A stretch of 64,000 nucleotides of DNA, taken from assembly GCF_000203795.2 (NCBI RefSeq), contig NW_006281106.1, positions 253,302-317,301 of the forward strand, given 5' to 3'. The notes beneath the pieces were generated by a model, which was given only the letters and a program-made list of their open reading frames with translations, did no database searches and had not been told where the DNA came from. This document shows, in pieces, positions 11,801 through 24,268 of this stretch. The number at the start of each line of letters is the position of its first letter. Position 1 is the stretch's first letter. Origin of the DNA: Batrachochytrium dendrobatidis JAM81. Its lineage: Eukaryota; Chytridiomycota; Chytridiomycetes; Rhizophydiales. Both the position numbers and the translations under genes were made by a program.

Positions 11801-14800
11801 AAACTAAAAATACAACTACTGACAGGCAGGAAATCCCTCGCGATTATAACGATATAAAATTCCTGGCGTGATGTGGGTTTGCAAATTATCGCCAGGAATT
11901 CCTTGTGCTGATGGGTTGAAGGAGTAGCGAGAAGTGTGTGAAGCATGAGACCACTCGCGACAATGTGCCGGTACTGATGTACTTCGTTTATGTGGCAAAG
12001 ACTCGGTATTTTTTTGAGATCTAGTTTGAGATTGGGTTTTGGCTGGCAATAAGCCATCGTACACATTCATTTTTTCCGTTGTAGTGTAAGGAAATGTAAA
12101 GAACTGAAAGCTGAAATAAACAGATGTAGGAAATCTCCCTTTGAAAATCAAAACATCATCAGAAAAATCAAATCAATACACTATTTATAAACAAAATTTA
12201 CACGCACCATCAAGCTGCTGATAAGTATCTTGACAAAAACTCAATCCTTGAAATAGGATAGTGATATCATTCATCAACGGATCGTTGAATTCTAGTTCTA
12301 AATTACTAGCCAGATAAACTGGGTCCACATTATTGAGTTGGATTTCAGTTGGAGCGCAATGATTATCATCCAATAGCATTTCAAATCCAGCATTATGTAG
12401 ACGTGCTCGTTCCATGCGTGATAATCTTTGTCGTAGATGTGTTGCTAATGGCACTGGAAACGGAGTGAAGACTTCAACAGGAGCTGATTCTAAATTACTT
12501 GCTGCAACAACTTCTTCGTCGCTTTCGTTTTCTGATTCATCAACAGGTGTTGGAGGTTTGACAAGTGGTTTGGGAGGTGGGGATGACTTTAGTTGATTGC
12601 TTTGTTCCGGCTCAATTTTTGGGATAATGTCCGCTTTTTGACAAATTTGCGGAACTGGTTCAAAAACGACCGGAACAGTGGCTTAATTGATACCAAACCA
12701 GCATATGTATATAATTATTAGTATGATTACGCAATAGTCAATATAATAAATACAATGAGCCCTACCCAAATGATCAACTACCGGTTGTTCTAATATAACA
12801 GGCAGAGGTTCGTGTGTTGGAGGGTTAAAACTAAATGATAAAGCTAGCGGCCATGCTTGGTGTCTATTTGCTTCATCCAGTTCATTTTCCTTGTAGTTTT
12901 CTTGATTGCCAGAGTAAACAACGCTTTTAGGTGTGTAGATGAGTGAACCAAACGGGTTTATTCCAGTTTGAGTTTCCAGATACATGACATGTTCTTGATT
13001 TCTTGTGTCTAATTAAAAACCGTGTCAACAGAGATGAGATGTTTTAAAACAGTATTATAAAAATGCAATGCTACCTTTTTTTGGCGAATACGCTCCCCAT
13101 CCAGTAGAAATAAGCTTTTCAATATTGATTGTAGGCTGCATTGGTTCAGTCCGCTTAATGTCGGAAGATGCCAGTTTATCAATGATTCCTGCAATACCCT
13201 TTCGCTTTTTTATGGCGGGAGCATTGACTGTAAGCAATACTTTGTATTCCATAAGAAATATCACAGCAACTGACGGATCATCTGGAACAAAATTGTCCAA
13301 TTCAACAGTGCCCATAAATATCAACTGCTCATTTTTAAAATCTGAGTGTACCAAAGGTTTAAGTGTAACAACTGTAGGTTGCCTAATAAATGTAAATGTG
13401 TTGTGAAACCCAATATGCAGTCTGCGTTCTAGAATGACTGGAGAAGGGAGAATTCCATTTTCATCCGGTGTCAGCGATTCTGGATCATTATCATAATGCA
13501 CTCTGGATATGCAATCCAGGAGTTTAGATTCATATTGTTCAATTGAAGGATATACTGTGATGCCAATCTATAATATACATGCATAGAGATGTAAATTAAA
13601 GTACCGACAAGATAAATCACGCAACATAACCAATGCGTATTACCCTAGATATTCTAGCAGTATCTATTGAATGCATTGAGATTCCACGGATGGATATGGT
13701 TTCAATACCTGGAACCTCATCTCCTGGCGCAATAAACACATTTTCCTTCCATAAATGGCACGCTGGCTGAAGATCAGGTCGTGTAAGCAGTCTGTATGTG
13801 ATTACTGCATTTAAAAGTGGAAAAAGACCAGCATGTCCTGATACGGCTGAACACAGTTGGCTATATATAAATGGTAGCACACGCGGAGATCCACGGAATA
13901 TTTGAGCAACTTTTGGTCGTTGATCTCCTATATCACTATTATCACTGTCACTTGAAGAGTCAAAATGATCATGATATTTATCATCAACGTCGCAACTGTG
14001 TCGCCAAGCTTTTGAAACATTCAACCCATTTCTCTGTGGATTGAAAGGATAGATCAAAGTCCAGCCAGCCGATACACCTTCTTGGTCTAGATTGTTGTCA
14101 ACATTATGTGCCTCATCCATGTCATCCTGCAGACACGGTTTAACTAGTATTTCATTTATTGCAGTATTAAAATTTAAAACTCATGGACAGTTTAGCATAA
14201 TTGACACAAGAATACCCACTTGAAAAGACAAACTCGATGGCAATGGCAACATGAGGGCTTTTCACTGGTGTATGGAAATAGAGACACTTTAATAAGGGTG
14301 TTAATCATGAGTTAAAATATGGAATTAGAAGCGATTTGAAATGCATGCTTACAATTCTAGATGCACCGACTGTGACTCTGTGCGATATCAGATTTGCGCC
14401 ATCTGGAATTCCATTTAAACCCCGAGAATCGGAAGAATCGCAGCTATCTTCATCACTAAACCCATTTTGACTTGAATCATTTGATCGAATTTTTGTGTTT
14501 TGGGTTTTTAAAGACCCTCCTGCTTGGGGTGAGTGTCTATCATGCTGGGCTTTACCTGTGTGCACAGTCATTGGAACAGGAGAAATCCAAGTTTTACCAA
14601 AAAATCTACCTGTCTCAGTGTCAAATAAAGTAGCACATATTTTCAACTGAAGCAATGATTGTTTTAAACTAGGTGATGATTGGGTTATGCCTGTAGGTAG
14701 TAATAAGTTTTCTATGGTAGAAAATGCCAATTGATATGGGTACGTGATTCCAGATGCAGTTGGGGCTTGAACGCGACTAATATGTTTAGACGGCGATTTT

Positions 14801-15183
14801 GGCCGATGATGTATTGGAGTTGAAACAACATGCTCTGTTGCAGAAGATGTAGTAGCTGGGTGATGCAAGTTTTGCTGTTTGAGAGTAGCATAGAATGGAA
14901 CAGAGCGCGAATTTACACCAAGTTTATCTTGCCACGCCTTGGATATGGAAGTGGATGCAATTTGACGAAACCGAGACTTTGTATCAGTCTGTGCAGGTGA
15001 GGATTCCATGGGTTTGTTTAAAAACAGCTCATCTTGGTTAGAATAACGATGCTGATGGCGGAATGTATATTTAGGAGAGGTTCGAACCGACTGAGATCTG
15101 GTTGGTGTAGATAAGGAGTGGATATTAGGTAACGAAACATTTGAAGAAGTTTTCAATTGACAAGTATAAGAATTAGACAGCAT
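8831..15183 (-). CDS. nphp4: Nephrocystin-4 (ciliary transition-zone protein), many exons
   Basis: Coding pieces run down the minus strand from the ATG at 15183 to the stop at 8831, separated by short introns. Family features seen: LFDTETGRFFGKTW in the first exon (N-terminal C2-like part); PVKSPHVAIAIEFVF and AGWTLIYPFNP near 14.0-14.25 kb; ERRLHIGFHNTFTFI with PTVVTLKPL near 13.4 kb; LEFEFTNPYSTDHTFKISW and FRVVTNTSEWIYHRR in the Ig/MSP-like repeats at 10.1-10.5 kb; and the final exon with YICMRFIPGHHLPKADILVF followed by LNDESDKIEE. In animals and algae NPHP4 works at the ciliary transition zone with NPHP1 and RPGRIP1L. A ciliary gene fits a fungus with flagellated zoospores. Several exon borders were not resolved. 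The region 14.5-15.1 kb is a low-complexity Ser/Thr/Pro-rich insertion not expected in animal orthologues. Confidence 0.9.
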
Positions 15184-16205
15184 AGACTAGTTTATCTGAT
15201 GACAGTCCTTGTGTATTGTTTCTAGATTTGAATGATTATATAGAGTAAAAGTCGGAGTTGTCAAGTTTTTAAATTGAACTTGAAAAGGATTTACAACCGT
15301 ATTCATGTAAACTAAACACTTGTATTTATCTTGAAATTTGGACACATTCAAGTTTTAGTTTAGGAAAACATCTCAGAAATGCAAGTTTGTATAATCACTA
15401 AAAGACTAATCATTTCATGAGAGTAGCAGTTTTTATGTAGTTTGACATTTATACGTAATGCTTCATCTTATATGAATACGCTGAGAAATGGACAATGAAC
15501 AATCTACGACTTTGCGATGGTAAAGAGTTGGCAGCAGATTCAGTATGTTGACTAGAATTACATGCAGTTTTGCAAGCGTCATTTCTTTTCTCGACAGTTT
15601 GAATTTTATCGAATTACTCGACAGCTTGTTACGTCTTGCAGGTCTTGTAGTCATTATCGTCTTTGTTAGCTATTACTACTCTTTGAAAAGGTATTCAACA
15701 TACTGCAGGTCTTGACTTGATACTGCATTTCATTATTTTGTCCAGTTGGACCAGTCAAGTACCAACACGCTTGAGCTGCCAGTTAGGCTATAGCTAGTTA
15801 TCTGGCAGACTTTATTGATACTAACTTTACCAATTCTCTGTCAAAAGCTTTGCTGATAATTGTTGATCATTGTCACTGCCATCATCACGCATTGTTATTT
15901 GAGCCCTAGTTCTTCATTAGTTTACCTGTCAACTCCATCAAACTGGACTATTCATTTCTGCCCATTCTTCTCAGCATCAGGCAAGTACAGACTCGACCAT
16001 CTTGGCCTTTGAACCATATCATGATGCATGAGTTACCATTTGAATTGCTAACCCTGACATTTACACTTTTCAGCTGCGTAATCGATAGTCTTTCTAATCT
16101 TCAATCAACCCAATCCACAGTATAACGTAGGCATTCCCAGGAACACCTAGCATTCATGCCAGCAATGATGTCAGTTGATATTATGGTTTGATATTCAGTC
16201 ATTGC
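15184..16205. other. Divergent intergenic region, nephrocystin-4 / antizyme
   Basis: No separate gene seen. At 15291-15312 lies TTACAACCGTATTCATGTAA, one end of the TA-flanked element family; its partner end was not found. Near 15982 there is a good GC-type donor (CAG|GCAAGT), and near 16050-16074 a branch site and acceptor (TGCTAAC, then TTTACACTTTTCAG). The antizyme mRNA therefore probably has 5' exons here, perhaps holding the true start codon. Confidence 0.45.
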
Positions 16206-17132
16206 ATGCTTGGTCTAAATTGCAAGTCAAGCCTAACTTTTCTTGTACACGATAATAGTCCTGTCAATAGTTCTCATGAAAGATTCATGTACTCTTCTAT
16301 CCACCTTGATCGTCTTTCTCAAGTTGAAGAAAGTGGTTCTTTTGCAGAGTTTGTCGATCCTGTTGCCGTTACCTGCACCGTCTTTTCATCCAATGGCGAA
16401 GTCAGGACATATTGGTCTACAGTAAGCTTAATGTGCTTTCAAAATCCTGATTTTTATTAAGCTTGTTATCTTGACTTGCCAGTTTTAAGCTGGTCACTAA
16501 TATGACTGAATCAATCTATTCATTTTAATCGATGATCCATACAGGCGGGTAGGAAGACAGGGTGGTTGGGGTGACACTCCTCAAAGTCCCGTTGTTTGGG
16601 ACTCTGAGAACGACGATCGCAGCCCTATTCGCTCATCCGTTCTCAGCCAGCTGGCTGCTGTAGACAACTTTGCCAAAACACTCACGATTCAAGGGGTTTG
16701 TTTCAAACCTCAATCGCTCACTAAAATGATCATTTCAACCTACAGTTCTTGTCATATGGGTATGATCAACTGGACTGGTTTTTTAGTGGATCGTGTCTTG
16801 TTCATCAAACCCCCTTTAGTCTCCAACTGGACCTCGAACCCATTCGACCTCCATACTTGCATTCATTATTTGCTTGAACTGGTTGACAACTCGCTTGATT
16901 GTTCTCGCGTAATTGTTTGTCTGGACTCGTCGATAAATGATCTCTGTACGTATTTGTATTGTATGTGTTCATCCACTACCATGACAAGATACTAACTCGA
17001 CACATCTATTCCCACGTTTAAAACACGCCAGCATCGATTTTAAAAACACTTGGCTATGCATGTTTTGAGCGAGTGCATCCCAATGTGTATTCATTTGGTC
17101 AAGACTATGTTTTATGTGGGCTCGAGTTGTAG
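16206..17132 (+). CDS. Ornithine decarboxylase antizyme, decoded by +1 frameshifting
   Basis: Antizyme binds ornithine decarboxylase, blocks it, delivers it to the proteasome and lowers polyamine uptake. Proposed exons: 16206-16421, 16545-16945 and 17032-17132; the last intron has a TACTAAC branch site. ORF1 runs in phase across the first splice and stops at a TGA at 16572-16574, just after AGRKTGWLG. One base further on, ORF2 is open without a break from GDTPQSPVVWD to the end. ORF2 carries the antizyme fold: W-T-G-F-L-V-D-R-V-L-F-I (cf. W-x-x-x-L-x-x-x-x-L-Y-I), then CIHYLLELVDNSLDCSRVIV, and the end piece SSILKTLGYACFERVHPN, matching the family's LxxFxFxGFExVxPxHP. The start is uncertain: 16206 is the first in-frame ATG in the visible exon, and an upstream 5' exon is likely. 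The protein level is expected to rise with polyamines through the frameshift. Confidence 0.88.
16569..16575 (+). promoter_or_regulatory. Programmed +1 ribosomal frameshift site
   Basis: Zero-frame codons read TTG GGG TGA; ORF2 resumes with GAC, using the last two bases of the stop plus C. This is the layout of antizyme shift sites, where a sense codon before UGA followed by a pyrimidine promotes slippage by one base (UCC UGA U in animals and fission yeast, GCG UGA C in budding yeast). Here the shift codon is GGG. No 3' stimulatory pseudoknot was established by eye. Confidence 0.8.
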
Positions 17133-17308
17133 TTTGTTTTTTGTTTTTGCTTTTTTCAACAGCCATTTCCATGAATGACTGTGTTTATTTCCACACCAAA
17201 ATATATCTCTTTTATTCAATCTTGTTTTTACAATGGTATGCATTGTGTACATGAATGTATGATTCATATTTGATTAGAAGAGTTGTATTATTAAAATGTC
17301 AAAATATT

Positions 17309-17313
17309 AAAAA
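17309..17313 (-). terminator. Pol III terminator of tRNA-Trp
   Basis: A run of five T on the minus strand, five bases after the tRNA 3' end. Confidence 0.7.
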
Positions 17314-17318
17314 GTGGA

Positions 17319-17391
17319 TGAGGCGTACGCGACTTGAACGCGCAACCCTTCGATCTGGAGTCGAAAGCGCTACCAATTGCGCCAACACCCC
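17319..17391 (-). tRNA. tRNA-Trp (CCA)
   Basis: The minus strand folds as a complete cloverleaf of 73 nt without intron: acceptor GGGGTGT pairs with ACGCCTC, D-arm GGCGC-AATTGGTA-GCGC, anticodon stem TTCGA/TCGAA enclosing the 7-base loop CTCCAGA with anticodon CCA, and T-loop GTTCAAG. Discriminator base A. No CCA tail is encoded, as expected in eukaryotes. Confidence 0.93.
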
Positions 17392-17681
17392 TTTCCACAG
17401 GAATTCATCAACCAAAATCAGCTATCATAATATTGTCAATATTCAATCATTATTGTTGGTGTCTTGGTTTTCATTACACTGGATTGATACTAAATACACT
17501 CTAGGTCATTCTACCCATTACAACATCACATTTGCTAAATGACAAGGTTTGAGCATCGTCAACAAAAATAAATTTTTCATTTGCCATGAGCGGTTTCTCC
17601 TTGCACATTTCTAAAATGATCGTTAAATGTCTAATTAACACAACACTGACGTGATGATACAACACACATGAACTATTCAAC

Positions 17682-20600
17682 TTACTTGTGGGTTAAAACA
17701 AGATAGTCCACATACGATAGGTTGTCCAGATTGGCATCTTCAATCAAGAGATTACTCATACGCGCCTCCGATATAGGATCCATACCATGACGAACAATCG
17801 TCAGTTGCATATATCGTGCGCGGCGCTGACGGAGAAATTCCAAAACAGTATTAAGTTGCTGAGAGGGGGTGGTGTTGACTTGAGGAATGCGTCGAGAAGT
17901 TGCATCCACTTGTTGAATAGCATCAACACCAAAGAGAGCTTGTAGCTTGTGTGATGGAGCTTCACGCCCGATCCAAAGGAACATATGACGTCCATTTTCT
18001 AAATAAATCGTTAAATATTAAAATGAACAAGTATAAAAAACACCATAGTAAAAATAGTTTTTCAAGATAAAAGAGCAATGCATACCAATAATGTAAAATC
18101 CTTGAGTATTCATACGCTCAAATGAAACTCTGACAATGGGTGGCAATACCATAATGCCACTCTCGTTGAGCTGTCCCACATTCGTAGCTGGCTCAGTAAA
18201 ATCATACATGTTTGGATACATGTAAGCAACACTTTCCGTTACACCAATCGAGTTGAGTAGACGCATAGACGAGACACGCAAATCAGATGGAATAATTTTT
18301 CCTAATCAAATTGGAAACAATACATTGGTAATTAATTCAATGTTCAAGCATTTATAGTTGATAGTTTACTGGCTACAATACACCAGGTCAAGGATATAGA
18401 AACCAACCTCCACGAAGAGCCCGCGATTTCAGCAACGACAGAGCATATAGCGGATACAGTTTGTATGATTCAGGCAAAATGAGTTGTCCTGGACTGCTTT
18501 GCGTTGAAATGTTAGACCGGTATGAAGCAAGGATTTTGACACAGCGAGCGGAAATTTGATCTCGGAGAGTTTTGAGGGGAGAGTTGAACGCGTTTTGAAT
18601 GGCTAAAATCGAATGATTGTCCAATACAAATCAGTATCTAACCATCAAATTATAAAAAGAATATTGATACCTTCTCTGGCAAAAAAATTAACACTGGTAT
18701 CCATTTCTGCAAAACGAAACACGTTTGTGAGTTGCGAGGTAGTGGGCAGTGACAGATTGTGTACACGTACACGACGCTGGCCATCTGATGTGGTATAAAG
18801 AAGAGCAGCTTGGATATGAGCATCCTGTTTTTCATCAAGTTTTCCATCGTGCTTGAGAACAACACCAAATGCTTTAAGAGAATCAATGCCAGCCAGTTCT
18901 ATGTCTGTGCTATTTTTCATATAAAAGTTGCCATAGTAGTCTGTCACTTTCAAACCTGCAAGATTTACAACAATTGAATGTTCAATAATAGTCAATATCA
19001 TGCTCTGTAATCTAAAATAGCATACATTCAATAGTCGATCATCATTACCATCAGAGACACGAACACGTAAAAGAGCATCAAATCCATAAGAACGGAACAG
19101 TGCACGTTGCATGTCATTTATAAACTTTTCACCATCTTTGTTGGCATCAAAGTTCATGTACAGATATGTATCACCAGACGTGACAGCTGAAAGCATGCCT
19201 ATCAGTTAAAAAACCAAAAGTCAATAATTCAATCTATACCAAAGCAACACTAGGAACATGGATGGAGTGTACATACCAACTGTAGCCACATCAATGTATG
19301 CGTTGGGAAACAGATACGTATCAACACCAATACCGTTAGTAGTACAGTCTTGTGCAAGTTTCTTCCAGAAATACTCTTGTGACTCGTACAACTGACGCTC
19401 TTTGTCAGTACCCAAAATCTTGACATCTTCACGGTTCTTGAGTGCGCCGGGTCCAAAAGTTGGAAGAGCAGTTTGAAAGATTGATAGTTTACCGCCGTAC
19501 TGTTTCAAAGCCGAAAAAGCAGCTTGACATGCTGCACCCAAAACGGGTTCCGTGATGGTCGTGTTGGCAAATATTTGTGGGAGACTGTCAAGAAAGTTGA
19601 TGATGACAGTTTTAGACTCGATGGGATCGACTAGCAAACCCTCACTGAGAGGCACGAACATCTCATCAATGTCTCCCACAATCATCATTTGAAATTGTTC
19701 AAGATTGGGCTATGATAACAACACAATGTGATTAGTATTGAACACCAAACCACTATTCAAAACAGCCAGTTGGTAGTCGAATAGAACAAGACTTGGCTTG
19801 ACATCTATGGATTTACCTTGAGTGAGTAGAAATGCACTGCCTTGTCAAATGTAATAAAACCAACTGTAGATCCATTAGGCATGGGACGTTGACTTGAATA
19901 CAGAAACTGTTTGAGAGCAGAAGCACATGCAGCCAGCATACCACTTCTGACAGCATTGTATGAGACATCAATTGCAAAAAAGTACGATACTGATTTAGTA
20001 GGTCTAGCACAGTACTCTGGTGTTACAGTAAACTCGCAAGATCCATAGAGCAACTCAGGACGTTGACTGATATCAATACGTCTGCCACTCATATCAAGAT
20101 TCTCAAAGTATTGAGTGGGAACTAAAAGTGTTCATCAGATAGCTTTAGCAGAGCATTTCTGTGTATTGAATTATATTAAAAATGGTTACCTTCGCTTTCA
20201 AAGCTACAGAGATTGCATACAAACTTGCGTCCACCATGAACAAACTGGAAAAATGGATTGATGTATCCTTTGCAGCGAGAGCAACGAACAGGACCATTGA
20301 TTCCAAAATCAACTAATGGAACCGGAGTCTAATCATCAAATAACACATCCAAGTCAGACTATAAACATGAATTTAAAAATAAATAATATAAAACTAGTGT
20401 CTTACATCGGTAGGCTCAAGATCAGCAAGTGGCTGGACTATCACGCCAAAAGGCAGCTTACTTGTACTTATTAAATCCTCAGTGATAGGAATGTTATAAA
20501 TGGTGGATCTGATAAATCTTGGACTGCAGTTTCCTGTAAAAAGTTTAAAAAAGTACACGTTATCACGTTAATAAACCAGTCTGTAGCATGTGTGTAAATA

Positions 20601-21990
20601 TAAAAACAGTCTAGTTACCATTATCAAATACTGTGAATTTACTGGCAGCCAATGGTGGAACTGTGCGAGACATGGTCATATAAGGGGTGCTCATGTATTG
20701 ATTCTGATCAGCCTCATGCAATGCAACTGGACTTGGTATTTGATCGGGATTAATTCGATGTTTTTGTTGTGGAAGTTGCATGCTACTCATAGGCTGTTGC
20801 GGTATAGGTGGCTGACCAGGAGTAAAGTTTTGCTGAAAGTTGGTAGCAGGAGGTTGTTGTTGAAACATACCAGGCTGTTGTTGGAATTGTTGAGGAGGGA
20901 TCGCACCAGGTTGTTGTTGAAATTGTTGAGGAGGGATCGCACCAGGTTGTTGTTGGAATTGTTGGGGAGGGACCATACCAGGCTGTTGTTGAAATTGTTG
21001 GGGAGGGACCATACCAGGCTGTTGTTGAAATTGTTGGGGAGGAACCATACCAGGCTGTTGTTGGAATTGTTGAGGAGGGATCGCACCAGGCTGTTGTTGA
21101 AATTGTTGGGGAGAAGCCATACCAGGTTGCTGATTAGAAGGAAATCCGGGTTGAGATTGAGTAGCAGGAAATTGATCTTGTAGAGGTGATGATTGCTGCA
21201 TACCAGGATAAACGCGCTTTGAGCGCGACGCTCGAGAAGCAACACCCATAGATCCAAACTGCTGGTTTAATTCATCCACACCAGGAGATGGTTGTTGACC
21301 AGCAGAAAGGTCAGCAGGACTAGTAGCTTGCTGAGGTGGTCGATAGGGCTGTGGCATTGATGGAGTTGACATCATAGGTCTCTGACCATTTTGCATAGAC
21401 GTTTGAGATTGACCCATATGAGTAGACATGGCATTATTCATCAGAGGACCAGCAGGAGTGGGACTTGTAAATGCAGGTCGAGGTTGTTGACCTTGTGCAG
21501 ACTGGCCATATAAAGGACGAACTTGAGGAGTTGATTGCGATTGTTGAATCTGTTGGGGTGGACGAGACGGAGAGCCTTGAGCACTCCTGTTTCCAGACAT
21601 GCCTTGCAGATGTTGCTGAGGACCTGCTGCAACAGAAAGAACAAGAGATCAGAATAACACAATAGAATGCAGACCAATGTCTGTTTACACTAACTCTGAC
21701 AGTAAAGTGCAATGCTAAACAATACCTTGTTGTTGAGGATTCATTGGCATGCCAGACATGTTAGGAGGACGACCATTGGAAGCAGCGGGTCTCCACTGTT
21801 GCTGTCGAGAAGCAGGACTGTTGGGAGGATAGTTGGGTCTAGTTGGCATATTTGTAGCAGGACCAGGAATAGAAGAATGAGTAGACGCAGGAGACTGAGG
21901 AGGCGGACCTTGAGCATGATGATTAGCCATGGGTTGCTGCAATGCAGCAGATGGATGGCCTGCTTGATTCATGTTTGAGTGAAAGTTCAA
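17682..21990 (-). CDS. sec24: SEC24, cargo-binding subunit of the COPII coat
   Basis: SEC24 pairs with SEC23 to form the inner COPII coat at ER exit sites and selects cargo. The domains appear in order on the minus strand: a Gln/Pro-rich disordered N-terminus (21990 to about 20640) starting MNFHSNMNQAGHPSAALQQP; the zinc finger near 20.2-20.34 kb (VRCSRCKGYINPFF...FVCNLCSFES, a CxxC...CxxC pair); the trunk (MSGRRIDISQRPELLYGSCE, then KSVSYFFAIDVSYNAV) at 19.2-20.1 kb; the beta-sandwich and helical parts; and the gelsolin-like end with FLWIGREAPSHKLQALFG and LSYVDYLVLTHK before the stop. About seven short introns interrupt it. The N-terminus contains a 36-bp minisatellite. It is divergently arranged with bystin, only about 230 bp between the start codons, so the two probably share a promoter region. 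Confidence 0.95.
20872..21128 (-). repeat. 36-bp coding minisatellite in SEC24
   Basis: About seven tandem copies of a 36-bp unit encoding QQFQQQPGMVPP, with M-V / A-I alternation at the variable positions. Copies are almost identical at the DNA level, which points to recent slippage or unequal exchange. The array lies in the disordered N-terminus. Confidence 0.9.
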
Positions 21991-22039
21991 AAATGGATTC
22001 GCGGCTGTTGACTAGATCGATAAAGTAAAAATAGAATTC

Positions 22040-22140
22040 TTATCAATTGCTCGTTACAACTTGTTACAACTTGTTACTATTTGTTACTATTTATTATAAC
22101 AAGTTACTATTTATTATAACTTGTTATTACAAGTTGTTCA
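22040..22140. repeat. AT-rich tandem TTGTTACTATT/TTATAAC repeats in a divergent promoter
   Basis: Repeated CAACTTGTTAC, ACTATTTGTTACTATTTATT and ATAACAAGTTACTATTTATT words form a short, partly self-complementary tract between the SEC24 and bystin start codons. It is the most AT-rich piece nearby and probably the shared promoter core. Confidence 0.65.
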
Positions 22141-22222
22141 TCTCACTTTTACATTCATTCTACACGTGACTATATCCTTCATTTATTTCTTACATTTCTT
22201 GTTCTTGCTCTTACTCTTCATC

Positions 22223-24108
22223 ATGCCAAAAGTTTCCTCTGTTGGTTCAAAGTCTGCTGGCGGAGCTCTCCGTCACGATCCACTTTATGTTCAACTTCAA
22301 AATGATTCTTCTGTTGAACTTCAAAACCATGTTCGCAATCGCACTCCAAAGGATTCTCTTCAACAGCAAGAATCCGATTCTGTCGATATTAAAACTTCAA
22401 AAAAAATTCTAGACATGGTTCGATCACAACAGGATGAGATTTACAGAGAAGATGCTTTGGCTAATTCATCAGAACACACATACAGTGATGCTTCTGCTAA
22501 AAAGTATGTGTTTTAGGATGTGTTTTTTTCTTTTTTTTTACAAGTTGGAATTGCATCTTCAATCTTTTTCAATCCATGGATAGTACAGACCATCACTCTT
22601 GCTTACATTTATACTGTTATTATAAATTCATCTTGTTAGGATTTCAAAATATGCTGCCATCAAAGAGCAAAGGCGGAAACAAAAGGATGAGTCTGATGAT
22701 GAACAAGAGGACGATGAAAATGAACTCGCTGAAGGGGATTATGAAGACTTTGAACACGATGAGTCTGATTTGGTATGTACAAAGCCATGACTCTGGATTT
22801 TTAATACAAAATAATTGTCAACGTTTTATTTCTAACCATTACATGTATAGAGAATCGATGCTGGAGATGAGAAACTTATGGAAAAGTTTATGAACAAGGA
22901 AACAAAAAAACAAATTAACTTGTCGGATCTCATCATGAGTAAAATTCAAGCTACTAACGATACAATGGCTCAAGGTATGAATGGCAATCGCATACTATTT
23001 TGATTTTACATGCGCTGTATACTCATCTGTTTTGATCCCCTATCAAGATCAAGAAACTCGCAATGAAATACCAAGACTCAACCCCAAGGTTGTCGAGGTG
23101 TACACAAAGTAAGTGCCTATCTCGACGGATCACATCATGTTTAAATAGTCTTGCTTAACACACTGTGTTAGGGTTGGCATTCTTCTTAGCCGATACCGTT
23201 CTGGACCACTCCCAAAGCCATTCAAAATTATCCCCACTTTGCGTGACTGGGAAGAGGTCTTATATATTACCAAACCAGACCAATGGACTCCTCATGCCAT
23301 GTATCAAGCTACTCGAATTTTTGTATCCAATTTAAAGTCCAAAATGGCTCAAAGGTATGTCCGTCTGAAATCATGCAACATGTCCATTTCTGCATACTCA
23401 TGACAATTTCATTGGTCAAACAGATTCTTTAGTTTGATTCTTATGGACCGTATTCGTGACGAGATTCAGGAAACTAAAAAACTCAACTATCATCTCTACA
23501 TGGCAATTAAAAAGGCTCTTTACAAACCTGCTGCATTCTTCAAAGGGTTTCTTCTTCCAATTTGCGAATCGGGTACATGCACTTTACGCGAAGCTGCCAT
23601 CCTCGGTAGTGTTTTAATTAAAGTATCTGTTCCAAGTCTCCACGCTGCTGCTGCTCTTTTGAAAATTGCCGAAATGGAGTACACGGGTCCCAATAGTCTG
23701 TTTATCCGTATTCTTTTGGATAAAAAGTATGCTTTACCATTCAAGGTCATTGACAGTCTTGTGTTCCACTTTTTAAGGTTCAAAAGAGACCAAAGAGAGT
23801 TGCCTGTGTTGTGGCATCAAGCATTATTGACATTTTCTCAAAGGTGAATTGTACTGATTTATATTGTCTACACGGTTTGATCCACACACTCGTTTAAATT
23901 TTACATGTATTCATTCATGGGTTGTTGAATGGTTAGGTACAAGGAAGATCTGACTGGTGACCAAAAAGAAGCACTGTTGGATTTGATCAAACACAAATCG
24001 CATGAATCTATCACGCCCGAGATCCGTCACGAATTACAAAACTCTGTATGCAGAGGTGAAAGCAAAGACATTCCTGAAGAAGATATCGAGATGGGTGTTG
24101 AATTCTAA
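22223..24108 (+). CDS. Bystin / Enp1, 40S ribosome assembly factor
   Basis: Bystin is a component of 90S and pre-40S particles, needed for 20S pre-rRNA processing and export. The start is the ATG of [14 protein letters not shown]. The acidic region follows ([19 protein letters not shown], spread over two exons), then [24 protein letters not shown], and the conserved core: [80 protein letters not shown] and LVFHFLRF. It ends [13 protein letters not shown]. Seven or so exons are split by short introns. The length and motif order match the bystin family. Confidence 0.95.
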
Positions 24109-24268
24109 AGCACATTCAACGTAGACATTTCAATAAACTTGATCATTTTACCACTGATGTGTAATCATTGGATGCGTTATATAATTTGATTCTCAATTTT
24201 GGCTCAACATGTCCTATTTTATTTATTTGAACAGTATCCATGGTTTGGTTACAAACACTTGAGCTCAA

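Noticed and set aside
16681..16745. Possible intron in antizyme ORF2 (GGG|GTTTGT ... CTACAG)
   Set aside because: Splicing it out would put the downstream part in a frame that stops after ~45 codons and lacks the antizyme motifs; reading through keeps one open frame.
17255..17542. Open frame of 95 codons on the plus strand
   Set aside because: It is the complement of tRNA-Trp; the RLERATLRSGVESA-type translation is a well-known artefact of tRNA genes.
20590..21183. 197-codon plus-strand frame rich in Leu/Arg repeats
   Set aside because: Antisense of the SEC24 Gln/Pro minisatellite; repeat structure alone keeps it open.
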